A DNA stretch of 64,000 bases from G965226155 sp965226155 (lineage in GTDB: Bacteria; Pseudomonadota; Gammaproteobacteria; Eutrophobiales; Eutrophobiaceae), in NCBI GenBank assembly GCA_965226155.1, contig OZ245331.1, positions 1,860,001 to 1,924,000 on the forward strand. The letters run 5' to 3'. Within the stretch, counting starts at the first letter, position 1; the number at the start of each line of letters is the position of its first letter. The position numbers and the translations under genes were made by a program. This document shows, piece after piece, positions 44,871 to 54,233 of the stretch. A model generated the notes under the pieces. It made no database searches. It worked only from the letters and a program-made list of their open reading frames with translations, and was not told where the DNA came from.

Positions 44871-45303
44871 GGACGGCCTTGCCCTTAAGCCCGAAGAAGC
44901 GCGGCCCCGACCAATGCGCACCGGTGATCCGTTGGGCGATGGCGGTCAGGGAGTCGTAGGTCTCACCGTCATAGTCAAAGCCGCCTTCGGTGACGGTGAT
45001 GATATAAGTCCGGTCTTGCCATTCACGCACCAGTTGTGCACCGGGGCGCACCCGGGTAGCATTCTCCGGGGTGATGCGGCCGGTCCGGGCGAAGGTGTCA
45101 GCCAAGGTCTGAAGGCGGCGGCGTGTCGCTTTGCTGAGGCCGCCCTGGGCTTGCGCCTGGAGTGTGTAGCTGATGCCGCGGATGAGCAGGTCGCGGCTGA
45201 GGTGCCGTGGAGGGGGTGTCCGGTGATGGCGCTGCCATTCATCGCGCAAAGAGGGCAAGTCCATCGCCTTGACTCCGGTAATAAGGTTGTTGATCCCAGT
45301 CAT
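44863..45303 (-). CDS. DUF2924 protein, recombinase partner
   Basis: 146 residues from ATG 45303, preceded by GGAAGGGA; the frame remains open upstream but lacks family sequence. Core: LPSLRDEWQRHHRTPPPRHL, SRDLLIRGISYTLQAQAQGG, then GAQLVREWQDRTYIITVTEG, GETYDSLTAIAQRITG and WSGPRFFGLKG, all typical of DUF2924. Its stop overlaps the ATG of the serine recombinase by a few bases, showing translational coupling. Function not known; probably assists recombination or DNA binding through its helical N-terminus and small basic C-terminus. Confidence 0.88.
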   Translation of the reverse strand: MTGINNLITGVKAMDLPSLRDEWQRHHRTPPPRHLSRDLLIRGISYTLQAQAQGGLSKATRRRLQTLADTFARTGRITPENATRVRPGAQLVREWQDRTYIITVTEGGFDYDGETYDSLTAIAQRITGAHWSGPRFFGLKGKAVHG

Positions 45304-45547
45304 CTCATCCCTTCCCCGTGCGGGTTGATCGAAGCCGCCTGCCGCCTCCATGTACCCACAGTGACGCTCTATTGCCCGCTGAAGTCCAGTGGAAAGTGAG
45401 GATTGATGGTGTGTCTGTGGGGCGGGTGGGTTGGCCCCGGTCCGTAGGTGTTTTAGTCTCTTGGGCAATTATTTAAGGTTGTCATTCGAATCCTGCTCGG
45501 ACAGGGCAGGTTGTGGCAATATAGATAAATACTGCAGGCGTTCTTCT
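45304..45547. other. Upstream region of the recombinase module
   Basis: No distinct gene. It includes the likely minus-strand promoter for the DUF2924-recombinase pair. Confidence 0.35.
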
Positions 45548-45627
45548 GGTCTGTGTTGGCTAACTTGGCAGTACCCTATAGGGTGATTGTTAATCCTCTG
45601 GTCGTAGGTTCGAGTCTTACACGGCCA
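45548..45627 (+). tRNA. Degenerate tRNA-Asn(GTT)-like sequence
   Basis: TTGTTAA (an anticodon loop with GTT) at 45588-45594 is followed after a stem and a variable loop by the T-arm GTAGG-TTCGAGT-CTTAC (45604-45620), then ACGGCCA. A D-arm-like TTGGCAG lies upstream. The T-stem pairs well, but the acceptor and D stems pair poorly, so this is probably a decayed tRNA or attachment-site remnant. It lies next to the recombinase module. Confidence 0.4.
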
Positions 45628-45924
45628 TACCTGACCCATGGTTGACTAGAGCTTCCGATAGTTCCTCAAACTTGGCTCTTCCCAACCGATCAGATGCGTA
45701 CGCGTCTTTTCCCTCCACCTTGATTTCTTCTGGCTTCAGATTAGGTGTGATCACCGCTAGTCTAGCTATACTACAATTTCGGTCCTCCGAGCCGTTCTCC
45801 CGCAATCCAGTTTGCCAATCTATATATTTGCCGTCCTAATGACCCCCGCACCTCGCGCACTCTTCTTGTCCAGCGTTTAGCATCCATCGTTTTTTTCACT
45901 TTCTTTGATTTTTTTACTTCGTGA
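45628..45924. other. Spacer between tRNA-like sequence and IS30
   Basis: A 62-codon minus-strand frame (45617-45805) overlaps the tRNA-like sequence and has no recognisable motif; nothing else seen. Confidence 0.35.
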
Positions 45925-46982
45925 ATTCAATTTGTAAGTGCAACTCAATTAGATGGCACGAACGGCAAGCTGCGGTAGCATCCTTACCTTTCGTTCCAGC
46001 AAGAAAGAGAGGCACAGATGAGACACTACACACAGCTTACCGAGCATCAACGTTACCAGATTTACGCCCTGATGAAAGCAGGACATACACAAACGGAGAT
46101 AGCCGCCTTGATAGGCGTGCATAAATCTACTATTAGCCGTGAACTCAGACGCAACCGTGGCTTGAGAGGCTATCGACCCCGCCAAGCTCAGTTGCTCCGG
46201 CAAGCGCGTCGAGAAGCCAGCCAACAACAGCGACTCACCACGACCTTGTGGGAGCGAGTAGCGGTCTGGCTGCCGGACGAATGGAGTCCTGAGCAAATCA
46301 GTGACTGGTTGCATAAACGAGAAGGTATCGCTCTGAGTCATGAATGGATATATCACTACATATACCAGGACAAGGCAGACGGCGGTGAGCTGTACCGGTA
46401 CTTGCGTTGCCAGAAGAAACGAAAGAAGCGTTATGGTAGTTATCAACGTCGTGGGGTTCTGGTGAATCAGGGCAGCATTGATAAGCGTCCAGCCATTGTG
46501 AACAGGAAGACACGCATCGGTGACTGGGAAGTGGACACCGTCATCGGCAAAGGCCATCGACAGGCGCTGGTCACCTTGAGCGAGCGCAAGTCGATGTACA
46601 CCTTGATTGCACAGGTGAAACGACGAACTGCCTCTGCCGTCAGGCAAGCTATCGTGCGATTGTTGTCTAATATGAAGGCGTCGGTTCACACGATCACCTC
46701 GGATAATGGAAAAGAATTTGCTGAGCATGAGGTTATTGCTCAACAATTGAACGCGGGGTTCTATTTTGCACATCCTTATGCCTCCTGGGAACGGGGTTTA
46801 AATGAAAATATCAATGGTCTCATTCGACAGTACTTCCCAAAGAAAATGGACTCCAGCACGATTACACAAAAGCAGTTAAACTTGGTCATGAAAAAACTCA
46901 ATCACCGTCCCAGAAAAACACTTAATTCAAAAACACCACATGAAGTCTTTTTTAACATCAACGTTGCACTTCAAAGTTGAAT
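45925..46982 (+). mobile_element. IS30-family insertion sequence (about 1058 bp)
   Basis: Left end ATTCAATTTGTAAGTGCAAC (45925-45944) and right end whose reverse complement is ATTCAACTTTGAAGTGCAAC (46963-46982): 20-bp inverted repeats with few mismatches. One intact transposase gene inside. No obvious target duplication. Confidence 0.85.
46018..46980 (+). CDS. IS30-family transposase
   Basis: 320 residues. N-terminal helix-turn-helix LTEHQRYQIYALMKAGHTQT followed by EIAALIGVHKSTISRELRRN is characteristic of IS30. The DDE core has the first Asp in GDWEVDTVIGKGH, the second in TITSDNGKEFAEH and the Glu in WERGLNENINGLIRQYFPK. The last residues overlap the right inverted repeat. The reading frame is intact, so the element may be mobile. 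Confidence 0.95.
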   Translation: MRHYTQLTEHQRYQIYALMKAGHTQTEIAALIGVHKSTISRELRRNRGLRGYRPRQAQLLRQARREASQQQRLTTTLWERVAVWLPDEWSPEQISDWLHKREGIALSHEWIYHYIYQDKADGGELYRYLRCQKKRKKRYGSYQRRGVLVNQGSIDKRPAIVNRKTRIGDWEVDTVIGKGHRQALVTLSERKSMYTLIAQVKRRTASAVRQAIVRLLSNMKASVHTITSDNGKEFAEHEVIAQQLNAGFYFAHPYASWERGLNENINGLIRQYFPKKMDSSTITQKQLNLVMKKLNHRPRKTLNSKTPHEVFFNINVALQS

Positions 46983-47020
46983 CCGCGAATTTAAATAGCA
47001 GAAAATAAGGAATTATAAGC

Positions 47021-47614
47021 ATGAATGAATCTATAAATGAAGAAGCAAAAAATATTATATTTCGTGAAGCACGTTCACAAAATAAATGGCAAGATAAACC
47101 TGTAAAAGTAGAGAAGTTGAAAGATCTTTATGATTTAATGAAGTGGGGTCCTACCAGCGCTAATGGTTTTCCTATACGGATAGTCTTTACTGCAAGTAAC
47201 GAATCAAAAGAAAAATTAGCCGATCTTGCTTTGGATATTAATCAAAAAAAGATTCTAACCGCCCCTGTATGTGCAATATTGGGATACGACAACAAATTCT
47301 TCGAATGGTTACCAAAGTTGCTCCCGGGAAAGCCTATGTTAAAAGACTACTTTGAGTCTGATGAAAGACTTTCATCAGATACTGCATACCGTAATGGGAG
47401 TCTACAAGGAGCATATTTCATAATTGCAGCACGTGCTTTAGGCCTGGATTGCGGACCGATGTCAGGATTTGATAATGATAAGGTAGATGAAGCCTTTTTC
47501 TCTAATAGCACAATAAAGTCGAATTTTATTTGCAGTATCGGTTACGGCGATCCTGAAGGAGTCTATCCACGCTCTCCTCGTCCAGACTTTGATGAAGTTT
47601 GTACAATTGTGTGA
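47021..47614 (+). CDS. Nitroreductase family protein (RutE/malonic semialdehyde reductase-like)
   Basis: 197 residues; AGGAATTA precedes the ATG. FMN-binding features: IIFREARSQNKWQDKPV at the start, DLMKWGPTSANGFPIRIVFT, the middle YRNGSLQGAYFIIAARALGL, then DCGPMSGFDN and the C-terminal SIGYGDPEGVYPRSPR. These match the RutE / HadB group of small nitroreductases, which reduce 3-oxopropanoate (malonic semialdehyde) or act on other aldehydes or nitro compounds with NAD(P)H. No other rut genes are here. It directly follows IS30, so its own upstream partners may have been displaced. Confidence 0.9.
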   Translation: MNESINEEAKNIIFREARSQNKWQDKPVKVEKLKDLYDLMKWGPTSANGFPIRIVFTASNESKEKLADLALDINQKKILTAPVCAILGYDNKFFEWLPKLLPGKPMLKDYFESDERLSSDTAYRNGSLQGAYFIIAARALGLDCGPMSGFDNDKVDEAFFSNSTIKSNFICSIGYGDPEGVYPRSPRPDFDEVCTIV

Positions 47615-47962
47615 ATATTAGATTTAGGTGAGATTTAACACATTCTATTTAAGTACAGCTAGTTAATTTTTAGATCATATTTGAATGGTGGAAAATTTTA
47701 TGGAAATTATGAGTGTCTATGCAGTTCTGGTGAAGTAGGTGAATTAATGTATGAAGCATCTAAGCGTGATATCGGCCTTTGTCCTGCCCCCTTAAACTTG
47801 ATCCAGTTTCAATGAGACACGCTCATAACAGATCAGCATCAGGCGGCCATCATGCGCAAGCTTGATGACGGTGCGCCTTGCCGGGTGGAGACGATTCTCA
47901 GTTTGCAGCTTAATCGTAACAGATGTAGTTTTTGCGCCCTACAGCCCAATTAGATTTCATAC
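47615..47962. other. Degenerate spacer with a short transposase-like relic
   Basis: Mostly without signal. On the minus strand 47792-47935, about 48 codons (TVIKLAHDGRLMLICYERVS and KLDQV before the stop) look like the end of a lost gene, probably from a mobile element because the flank CCCCCTTAAACTTGATCCAG resembles an IS end. Not assigned. Confidence 0.35.
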
Positions 47963-50233
47963 TCAGAAGGTCCAGCGCCAGCTTGAGAGCAAGTTCAGTT
48001 CAGGACCTGCGGTGGCGTGGTGACCGGGCTGGCGAGTCGCCACGGCGCCGAGGCGCAGCTCGCCCATGACAAGAGGTTGATACCAGTGTACCGCCACGTC
48101 GATTTGCCGTCCGCTCGGCGCGAGCCGGGACGACATTGGGATTCGCACCACTTTGCCGGTCTTGGTACGACCGGTGGGCACGGTGAGCGAGGCTTGCCCA
48201 TGCTCGACGCGCAAGGGTTGCGAGATGGAAAAACGCAATGTGCCGGCATTGGTAAGTGGGCGACTCGCATGGAGCGTAAACGTGCTGGTGCGCAGGGACG
48301 AGATGGTGTCGATGACTCCGCCGTGGGCCGCCGGACTGACGGTCCCGCTCTCCGCATTGGCACCGAGTCGCCATCCGCCGAGAACCGCTTCCGCCTCGAT
48401 CCCGACAAAGGCAGTCCCGGCCGCTAATCTACCGAAGGCGCCTTGGGCTGCGCCGCCCAGCAGTGTTTTCCGTTCATTTATCCAGCCAGCGCGCAGGCCC
48501 AGCGGGGAACCGGTCGGCCGCCAAGAGAATGTCGCGCCCGAGGTCGGCGTCTGCCCGAACACGCCCTCTGTCGTGAAGACGGCAGCAGACAGGCCATTCT
48601 GAGAGGCAAATGTTAGGGTCAGGGTCCGTTCGGCAAGTGCGAGATGGCTCGCCCCGACCGCCGGTCTTGCCGAAAAGCCCAGCCGCCATTGACCGGGAGC
48701 GCCACGGTCACTCATCCTAAACGCGCCGCCTGTGAAGCTGACACCGGCTGCCAAGGAGTCGGGCACCATGAAGTCGCGTAGCCGCGTCGTCGTCAGGTCT
48801 CCTGTAGTCGTTGCGAACCTGCCGAGGTCGAACCAGAACGGGGCGCCGAGCCGATCAAAGGCCACGATTTCCTGGCCGGCAAAGGATCGCTGGAGCCCGT
48901 CGCCGAATGCCGTACCCAGCCGCATCGCGGTGGTTCGCAGGTCAACGCCGGGGTCACTCGTCTGGGTGCCGGACACAACCTCCAATACCCCCACGGGGGA
49001 GGTGGCAGCCTTCAGATCCATCAAACCCTGGCCGTAAACGGCCGAGTCGGTGTAGTCGCTGCTCTTATCGGCGGTGGTGAGAAGGCGCTCGACCAGCGCC
49101 GTGTTCGACAGTTGCTTACGGAACAGCTGCTTCATCACCGCCAACCCACCCGCGACAATGGGCGCGGCAAAGGAGGTGCCGCTGGCCAGACTGGTCCCCC
49201 GGTACCCGTCGATATCCTGGTTGTTGATCGTGGCAGGTCCGAAATAGGCGGTCCTGACCATCTCCCCGGGTGCCGCGAGGCAATAGGCAGCGGCGAGACC
49301 GCAGCGATTAGAAAAGTTGGTGATCGTCCCGTCATCCCTCAGCGCCACCACAGCGAGGGAATGACCACGGAGTTCCGCGATCCGGGTGGCCAGGCCGGGC
49401 ATTACCTCCACCTACACCGCATTGACCTGTTCACTCTCGCACTGATCCACGTCGGCCGGGTCGCATAGGCGTCCTTGGGCATTGCCCGCAGACCAGATCA
49501 GGATGGTCTTCTCACTGCGACTCATCTGCGCCATGGCGGTGATGGTCGTGCCGAAGTTGTCGCGAAGGTCCTGTTCGCTGTAGGAGTCGATGATGCCTGG
49601 GTAGCCGACACTCAGGTTCAGGAAGTCAACGGCCTGCTGGCCGTCCCGCCAGTTGAAAACGGAATTGATCAAGTCCGCCCAAGTGGAATCCACGCTGCTG
49701 AGTCCGGCGAGCGAGATAGGATTGTAAGCGCCGGAGGCCGAACCGGTGGGGATGGCGAACATGGCGATGCCGGAGTCGAGGAACCCGATGGTCACCCCTG
49801 CGCCTGGCTTGGCGTCCTTCCCCTTCAGCAGTTCGACGTGGGCGTACGCCCAATCGGCCTTGACCGTGCCCAGACCCCACTGGTTGTCGAAGCTCTGGTC
49901 GTTATCGCGGTACTCCTGGGCAAGCCCCGACGCCTCGTTATTAAAGGTTTCCGGCGAATAGCAAGCCCCTTCGTGGATCGGTATGCAGGGCGGAGGAGGA
50001 GGAGGCGGTGGCGGAGGAGGCGGCGGCGGAGGCGGAGGAGGAGGCGGCGGTGGCGGAGGAGGAGGCGGCGGTGGCGGAGGAGGTGGTGGCGGAGGCGGTA
50101 GTTCTTGATCTGACTCTGGCGCCGGCTCTGGCACCGGTAATGCTGGTCTCTCTCCTCCTCCCCCACCACAGCCACTGAGAGCCAGCAGCACGAAAAATAC
50201 GATGGCGTGCAAGAACACTGGCTTGTGTTTCAT
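47963..50233 (-). pseudogene. S8 (subtilisin) autotransporter lipoprotein with in-frame TAG
   Basis: The start at 50233 gives a lipoprotein signal (hydrophobic IVFFVLLALSGC) followed by a long poly-proline tract, then an S8 peptidase domain with the Asp motif GVTIGFLDSGI and, after an amber TAG at 49412-49414, the Ser motif GTSFAAPIVAGG. The reading frame is the same on both sides of the TAG. The segment between the Asp motif and VDFLNLSVGYPG lacks the expected HGTxVAG histidine block, so the catalytic triad appears incomplete. The C-terminal ~280 residues form an autotransporter barrel ending in WRWTF. Secreted surface protease family, probably inactive here. GC-rich, unlike the lig region. 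Confidence 0.82.
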
Positions 50234-50520
50234 GATGGCTTTTTGCAAAATTGGCCTGCGGGTATTTGACGCCTTCATAAGTTGTGATTCCCGAGAGTCC
50301 CCCAGCACACCACTCTTCGATTTATCAATTCACCCTCGTTAGACTCACAAATAAAAGCATTGCAATCTTACAAAGCTTTATATGAATGTTGTGTTATCTT
50401 TAAGGATAAATATGTAATTATTATGCGAATATCAGCTTTTCTGTGTAACCTAAACCTGCATTTCACGGCGAATTTATGTCTTGCCGGGCGCACATTACTT
50501 GTCCGTGGCGAATTACTAAA
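50234..50520. other. Upstream region of the S8 gene, nothing else recognised
   Basis: AT-rich spacer. CGTGGCGAATTACTAAATCA at 50505-50524 also occurs at 16401-16420 and looks like an IS end. Confidence 0.4.
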
Positions 50521-50696
50521 TCAGGCTGCAACAGGCGTCTGAAATAGGTCATGACAATGAGACTGCCAATTGTAATGGTCAGTGCTTATTAATTTTCTGT
50601 GAACCCCACCGCATTGCTCGCTCGGAGAATTGCCTTCTAGACTGGAGTGCACCCTGTATTGATTATAGTATTCCTTAATTAGTAATTCGCCATGGA
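50521..50696 (-). pseudogene. Transposase (integrase-core) C-terminal relic
   Basis: The minus strand reads LIKEYYNQYRVHSSLEGNSP, HYNWQSHCHDLFQTPVAA and stop. This is the tail of an IS3/IS481-type transposase, where a Tyr-Tyr/Arg-x-His-x-Ser-Leu block follows the catalytic Glu. Only about 55 codons survive, joined out of context to the ATPase gene's end. Confidence 0.65.
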
Positions 50697-50704
50697 CACG
50701 TTCA

Positions 50705-51886
50705 TCAGATGGTTTCCTGTCCATCAAATCGCTCAAGTATCTCGCCCAGACCGGCCAATGGAACCACCTCACGATCTCGCCGGGTTTGCCGATCCACGCC
50801 CCCATAGACGATAACACCGGCCACGATCTGCGGCAGTGCCTTTGTCACCCGGTTGAGCGAATCGAAGTAATCGGAGGCGATCGTCGCGCCGGACTTGATC
50901 TCGATGGCACCCATGCCGTGGCCATTCTCATAGAGAAGGTCGCATTCCAGACCCTGGGTGTCGCGGAAAAAGGACAGATTGGATTGGCGGCCCCGATTGA
51001 AACGGTGCTTGAGGGTCTCCACCACGACCGCGTTCTCGAATAGCGGCCCCCGGAGCGGATGAGTGCTAATCTGCCCGGCATGCTTAATGCCGATAAGGTG
51101 GCTCGCCAGCCCAACATCGTAGAAGTAAAGCTTGGGTGTCTTGACCAGCCGCTTGCTGATGTTAGCGTGAAACGGCGGGAGCCGGAAAACGACGTAGCTT
51201 GCTTCAAGGATCGTCAGCCAATGGCCTGCCGTGGTGTGGGAGACACCGGCATCCGCGCCCAGGGACGAAAGATTAGCCAGTTGCCCAACACGTCCGGCGC
51301 ACAAGCGGACAAACCGTCGAAAGCTGGAGAGATTGCGGATCTCCCCGATCCGGCGCACATCACGCTCCACATAGGTTTCGAAATAGTCGCCGAGCGCTTG
51401 CCGGGGTTCAAGCTTCCGGTCATATATCCTGGGATAGAAGCCGGAATACAACATGTCGTCGACGCTGTTGCTCGCGCCCGTTCGTTGTCGTTCGGCAAGC
51501 GAGAACGGCAGCAAGCGGAGCAATGCCGTACGCCCGGCGAGCGACTGGTTTATGGCATCGGAGAGCCGGAACTGTTCGCTGCCCGTCAGCACGAAGAAGC
51601 TGTTCCGTCCTGCCTCGTCAGCTAGGACCTGCAGGTAGGACAGAAGCTCGGGGACGCGTTGAATCTCATCCAGGATGGCGCCTTCGCCCAAACGGGCAAA
51701 AAAGCCCCTTGGATCGGATTCGGCGAATTCCCGCTGATCGGGCGCTTCCAGATTGACGTATTCGAGATGCGGGAAAGCCGCGCGGCACAGCGTGGTCTTG
51801 CCAGACTGCCGTGGCCCGGTCACGGTGACAAATGGATATTGCTTAAACAACCTGACCAGGCAGGGTGTAATCTCACGCTCGATCAT
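50705..51886 (-). CDS. AAA ATPase with DUF4143 C-terminal domain
   Basis: 393 residues. The Walker A is in TVTGPRQSGKTTLCRAAF, Walker B in GAILDEIQRVPELLSYLQ, and a sensor-like FVLTGSEQFRLSD follows; together these define the AAA_14 domain. DUF4143 begins near 200 with YVERDVRRIGEI and LSSFRRFVRLCAGRVGQL, and a nuclease-like segment LECDLLYENGHGMGAIEIKS sits near 320. The family is widespread, with an unknown substrate. The TGS and EIKS segments resemble those of archaeal-type ATPases linked to PD-(D/E)XK folds. Complete gene, transcribed leftwards, two bases from the divergent truncated regulator. Confidence 0.9.
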   Translation of the reverse strand: MIEREITPCLVRLFKQYPFVTVTGPRQSGKTTLCRAAFPHLEYVNLEAPDQREFAESDPRGFFARLGEGAILDEIQRVPELLSYLQVLADEAGRNSFFVLTGSEQFRLSDAINQSLAGRTALLRLLPFSLAERQRTGASNSVDDMLYSGFYPRIYDRKLEPRQALGDYFETYVERDVRRIGEIRNLSSFRRFVRLCAGRVGQLANLSSLGADAGVSHTTAGHWLTILEASYVVFRLPPFHANISKRLVKTPKLYFYDVGLASHLIGIKHAGQISTHPLRGPLFENAVVVETLKHRFNRGRQSNLSFFRDTQGLECDLLYENGHGMGAIEIKSGATIASDYFDSLNRVTKALPQIVAGVIVYGGVDRQTRRDREVVPLAGLGEILERFDGQETI

Positions 51887-51969
51887 GCGTGCACTGTAGC
51901 GTGAGAATAATGAAATTGCAAATTATACCTGCAATATTACAAACTAGCGCAGGGTTGAGAATAACCTCT

Positions 51970-52341
51970 CTTCCGCCGACGGAACTGATAGCACGAATCC
52001 GCGCGGCGCTTCGCCGATACACCGAGCCCGCCCTGTTCAAACTGGGAGAACTTGCCATCGACTACAATCTGCGTCAAGTAAGCGTGGCCGAGCGCACAGA
52101 GGAACTCACGGCAACCGAGTACGAGGTGTTGCGCGTGCTCTCGGTCAATCCAGGACGGGTATCGACTTACGACATACTGCTGCGTAAAGTGTGGGGCAGG
52201 CGCGGCCACGGTAACCCCAGACTGGTGTGCGCCTTCGTCAAGATGATCCGCCAGAAGATCGGCGATGACTCGAACCAACCGCGCTATATCTTTAACGTAC
52301 GCGGAGTCGGCTACCGCATGCCCCGGCCCGACCCTATTTGA
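51970..52341 (+). pseudogene. OmpR/KdpE-type response regulator, C-terminal fragment
   Basis: Family sequence begins only at PTELIARIRAALRRY (end of a receiver domain) and continues through the winged-helix DNA-binding domain: LTATEYEVLRVLSVNPGRVS, LLRKVWGRRGHG and YIFNVRGVGYRMPRP. The receiver with its phospho-acceptor Asp is missing; the first 27 codons of the open frame (from 51889) are unrelated. Probably truncated by the rearrangement that placed the ATPase gene next to it. Confidence 0.78.
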
Positions 52342-52530
52342 TCCAGGCTTGTATGTGATACTCTCGTTGACCCTCCTCCAAAATTACGGCCAAACTCTAT
52401 GCGAAATTCTGACTTAATTAGTCCTCTCTCAAACCCTGGGACATACCCAGGGGGCTTGACAGGTTCTAACCAGACGCATCCTTATCTTGCAACATTAGGG
52501 CTTCATCACTTAATACCCTACTTAATTTAG
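52342..52530. other. Intergenic; contains a short hairpin
   Basis: CCCTGGG-ACATA-CCCAGGG near 52434-52452 forms a 7-bp hairpin without U-run. Nothing else recognised. Confidence 0.4.
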
Positions 52531-52552
52531 GTACTGTCAAATTAACGTAAAT
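52531..52552 (-). repeat. Inverted-repeat end related to the 9530-9664 element
   Basis: GGTACTGTCAAATTAACGTA at 52531 is the reverse complement of the right end at 9641-9662. It directly abuts IS3 copy 2, so the remainder of that element has been lost or displaced. Confidence 0.55.
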
Positions 52553-52641
52553 TGTATCCCGTCAAAGCATATGAGACACAATTGAGCTAAATTCTAAGAG
52601 AGACTTCTGATAAGTTAACCTTATAAAATAGGAGTCTCATT

Positions 52642-53001
52642 ATGGGTAATAATAGCGAGAAGTTGGTTAAAGATATACGTCGTCGTACCCGCAAAAAGTA
52701 TTCCTCTGAAGAAGAGATCCGAATTGTGCTGGAAGGTATGCGTGGAGAAGAAAGTATCGCTGAGCTGTGCCGCCGGGAAGGATTGAATCAAAACGTGTAT
52801 TACCGCTGGAGCAAGGAGTTTCTAGAGGCCGGGAAACAGCGCCTGGCTGGCGATATCAAACGGGAAGCCAGTTCCAGTGAAGTCACCGATCTGAAGAAAG
52901 AAAACGACCAGCTCAAACGCCTGCTAGCCGACATCACGCTGAAGAACGATGTGCTTAAAAAAAGTGTGCTTGGCTTGGAGTCGACCTGGGCAGACGAATG
53001 A
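52642..53001 (+). CDS. IS3-family transposase OrfA, copy 2
   Basis: 119 residues, differing from copy 1 at a handful of positions (for example Glu for Lys in SSEEE, Lys for Arg in LKKEND, Thr for Met in ADITL). Helix-turn-helix and Leu-zipper regions intact; coupled to orfB by an ATGA overlap. Confidence 0.92.
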   Translation: MGNNSEKLVKDIRRRTRKKYSSEEEIRIVLEGMRGEESIAELCRREGLNQNVYYRWSKEFLEAGKQRLAGDIKREASSSEVTDLKKENDQLKRLLADITLKNDVLKKSVLGLESTWADE

Positions 53002-53984
53002 GTTTGTCAGCGGCAGAGAAGCTGGAAGTGACCCGGTTGGTAGAAGGCTCGGAATTACCTGTTAGATGTACCCTGAGAGAATTAGGGGTGAGTCGTAGTA
53101 GCTTTTATCGTTGGTATCGGCAATATCTGGATAATGGACCAGAGGGTCTGGAGCCAAGCAGTCGATCACCTAGGCGGTTCTGGAATAAGTTACCGGAGAC
53201 GGTGAAGGAGCAGTGTCTGGAGATCGCCTTGCAACATCCAGACAAATCACCCCGCGAGTTAGCGTGGACCATCACCGATGGACATAGCTGCTTCATCTCG
53301 GGATCCAGTGTCTATCGCCTGTTAAAGCAATACGATCTCATTACCAGTCCTGCTTATATCCTGATGCAAGCGGGGGATTCGTTTCAGAATCCAACACGAC
53401 GAGTCAACGAGCTATGGCAGACGGACTTCACTTACTTTCGTGTCGTGGGTTGGGGGTGGTATTACCTGTCCACGGTGCTGGATGATTACTCCCGCTATAT
53501 CATTGCCTGGAAGTTAACGACCAGCATGGCAACTGGTGACGTGAAGCAAACACTGGATGCGGCGATTGAGACCACCGGTGTCAACGAGATAACGGTCAAA
53601 CACCGTCCTCGTTTACTCAGTGATAACGGACCTTGTTATATCTCGTCAGAATTAAAAGACTACCTGGGCAAACACCAACTGCAACATACCCGTGGCGCAC
53701 CGTATCACCCTATGACCCAAGGCAAGATTGAACGTTATCACCGTTCCATGAAGAACGTCGTAAAGTTGGAGCACTATTACTATCCGTGGGAACTGGAACA
53801 GGCCATCCGGCAATTCGTTCAGTACTACAATCATGGGCGTTACCATGAGTCGCTCGACAACATTACACCTGCCGATATGTATTTTGGCCGTTATCAGGAA
53901 ATCATAGACAGAAGAGCCGTCATTAAACACGAAACGTTACAACTGAGGAGGAAGGATAATTTAAGTTTATGTATGAACCAGTGA
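52998..53984 (+). CDS. IS3-family transposase OrfB, copy 2
   Basis: 328 residues with the same DDE core as copy 1 (WQTDFTYF, LSDNGPCY, QGKIERYHR). Differences include Gly for Glu in ITDGHSC and in YYNHGRY. Reading frame intact. Confidence 0.93.
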   Translation: MSLSAAEKLEVTRLVEGSELPVRCTLRELGVSRSSFYRWYRQYLDNGPEGLEPSSRSPRRFWNKLPETVKEQCLEIALQHPDKSPRELAWTITDGHSCFISGSSVYRLLKQYDLITSPAYILMQAGDSFQNPTRRVNELWQTDFTYFRVVGWGWYYLSTVLDDYSRYIIAWKLTTSMATGDVKQTLDAAIETTGVNEITVKHRPRLLSDNGPCYISSELKDYLGKHQLQHTRGAPYHPMTQGKIERYHRSMKNVVKLEHYYYPWELEQAIRQFVQYYNHGRYHESLDNITPADMYFGRYQEIIDRRAVIKHETLQLRRKDNLSLCMNQ

Positions 53985-54233
53985 AATAGGACTACAATGT
54001 ATGAAAGTCTCTCTTAACTTTTAGACTATTGTGTCCCAGATCTTTTGACGACTTACAGTCTATAATAGAGTTTTACTAGGTTCAGCTAGGGCATAACGAC
54101 ATGGTCCCAGGCTGGTTGTCCATTAACTGCAACGATATTTGTGGTTAATCTGCGGTTAAACCGTCAGGCAGGTTAAAACCTGTTAAACAGGTCGCACTAA
54201 ATATAATTACCACATGACACAAAGGAACTGAGA

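Larger units (their letters stand above)
52553..54057 (+). mobile_element. IS3-family insertion sequence, copy 2 (1505 bp)
   Basis: Same termini and length as copy 1 (19714-21218), with only scattered base changes. Flanks AAT and GTC show no target duplication, so insertion followed by recombination between copies is likely. Confidence 0.9.

Noticed and set aside
45949..46773. 274-codon frame antisense to the IS30 transposase
   Set aside because: The plus strand encodes an intact IS30 transposase with all motifs.
49475..50101. 208-codon plus-strand frame ending in an Arg-rich tract
   Set aside because: It is the complement of the poly-proline and S8 region; Arg runs arise from reading GGC/GGA-rich complement.
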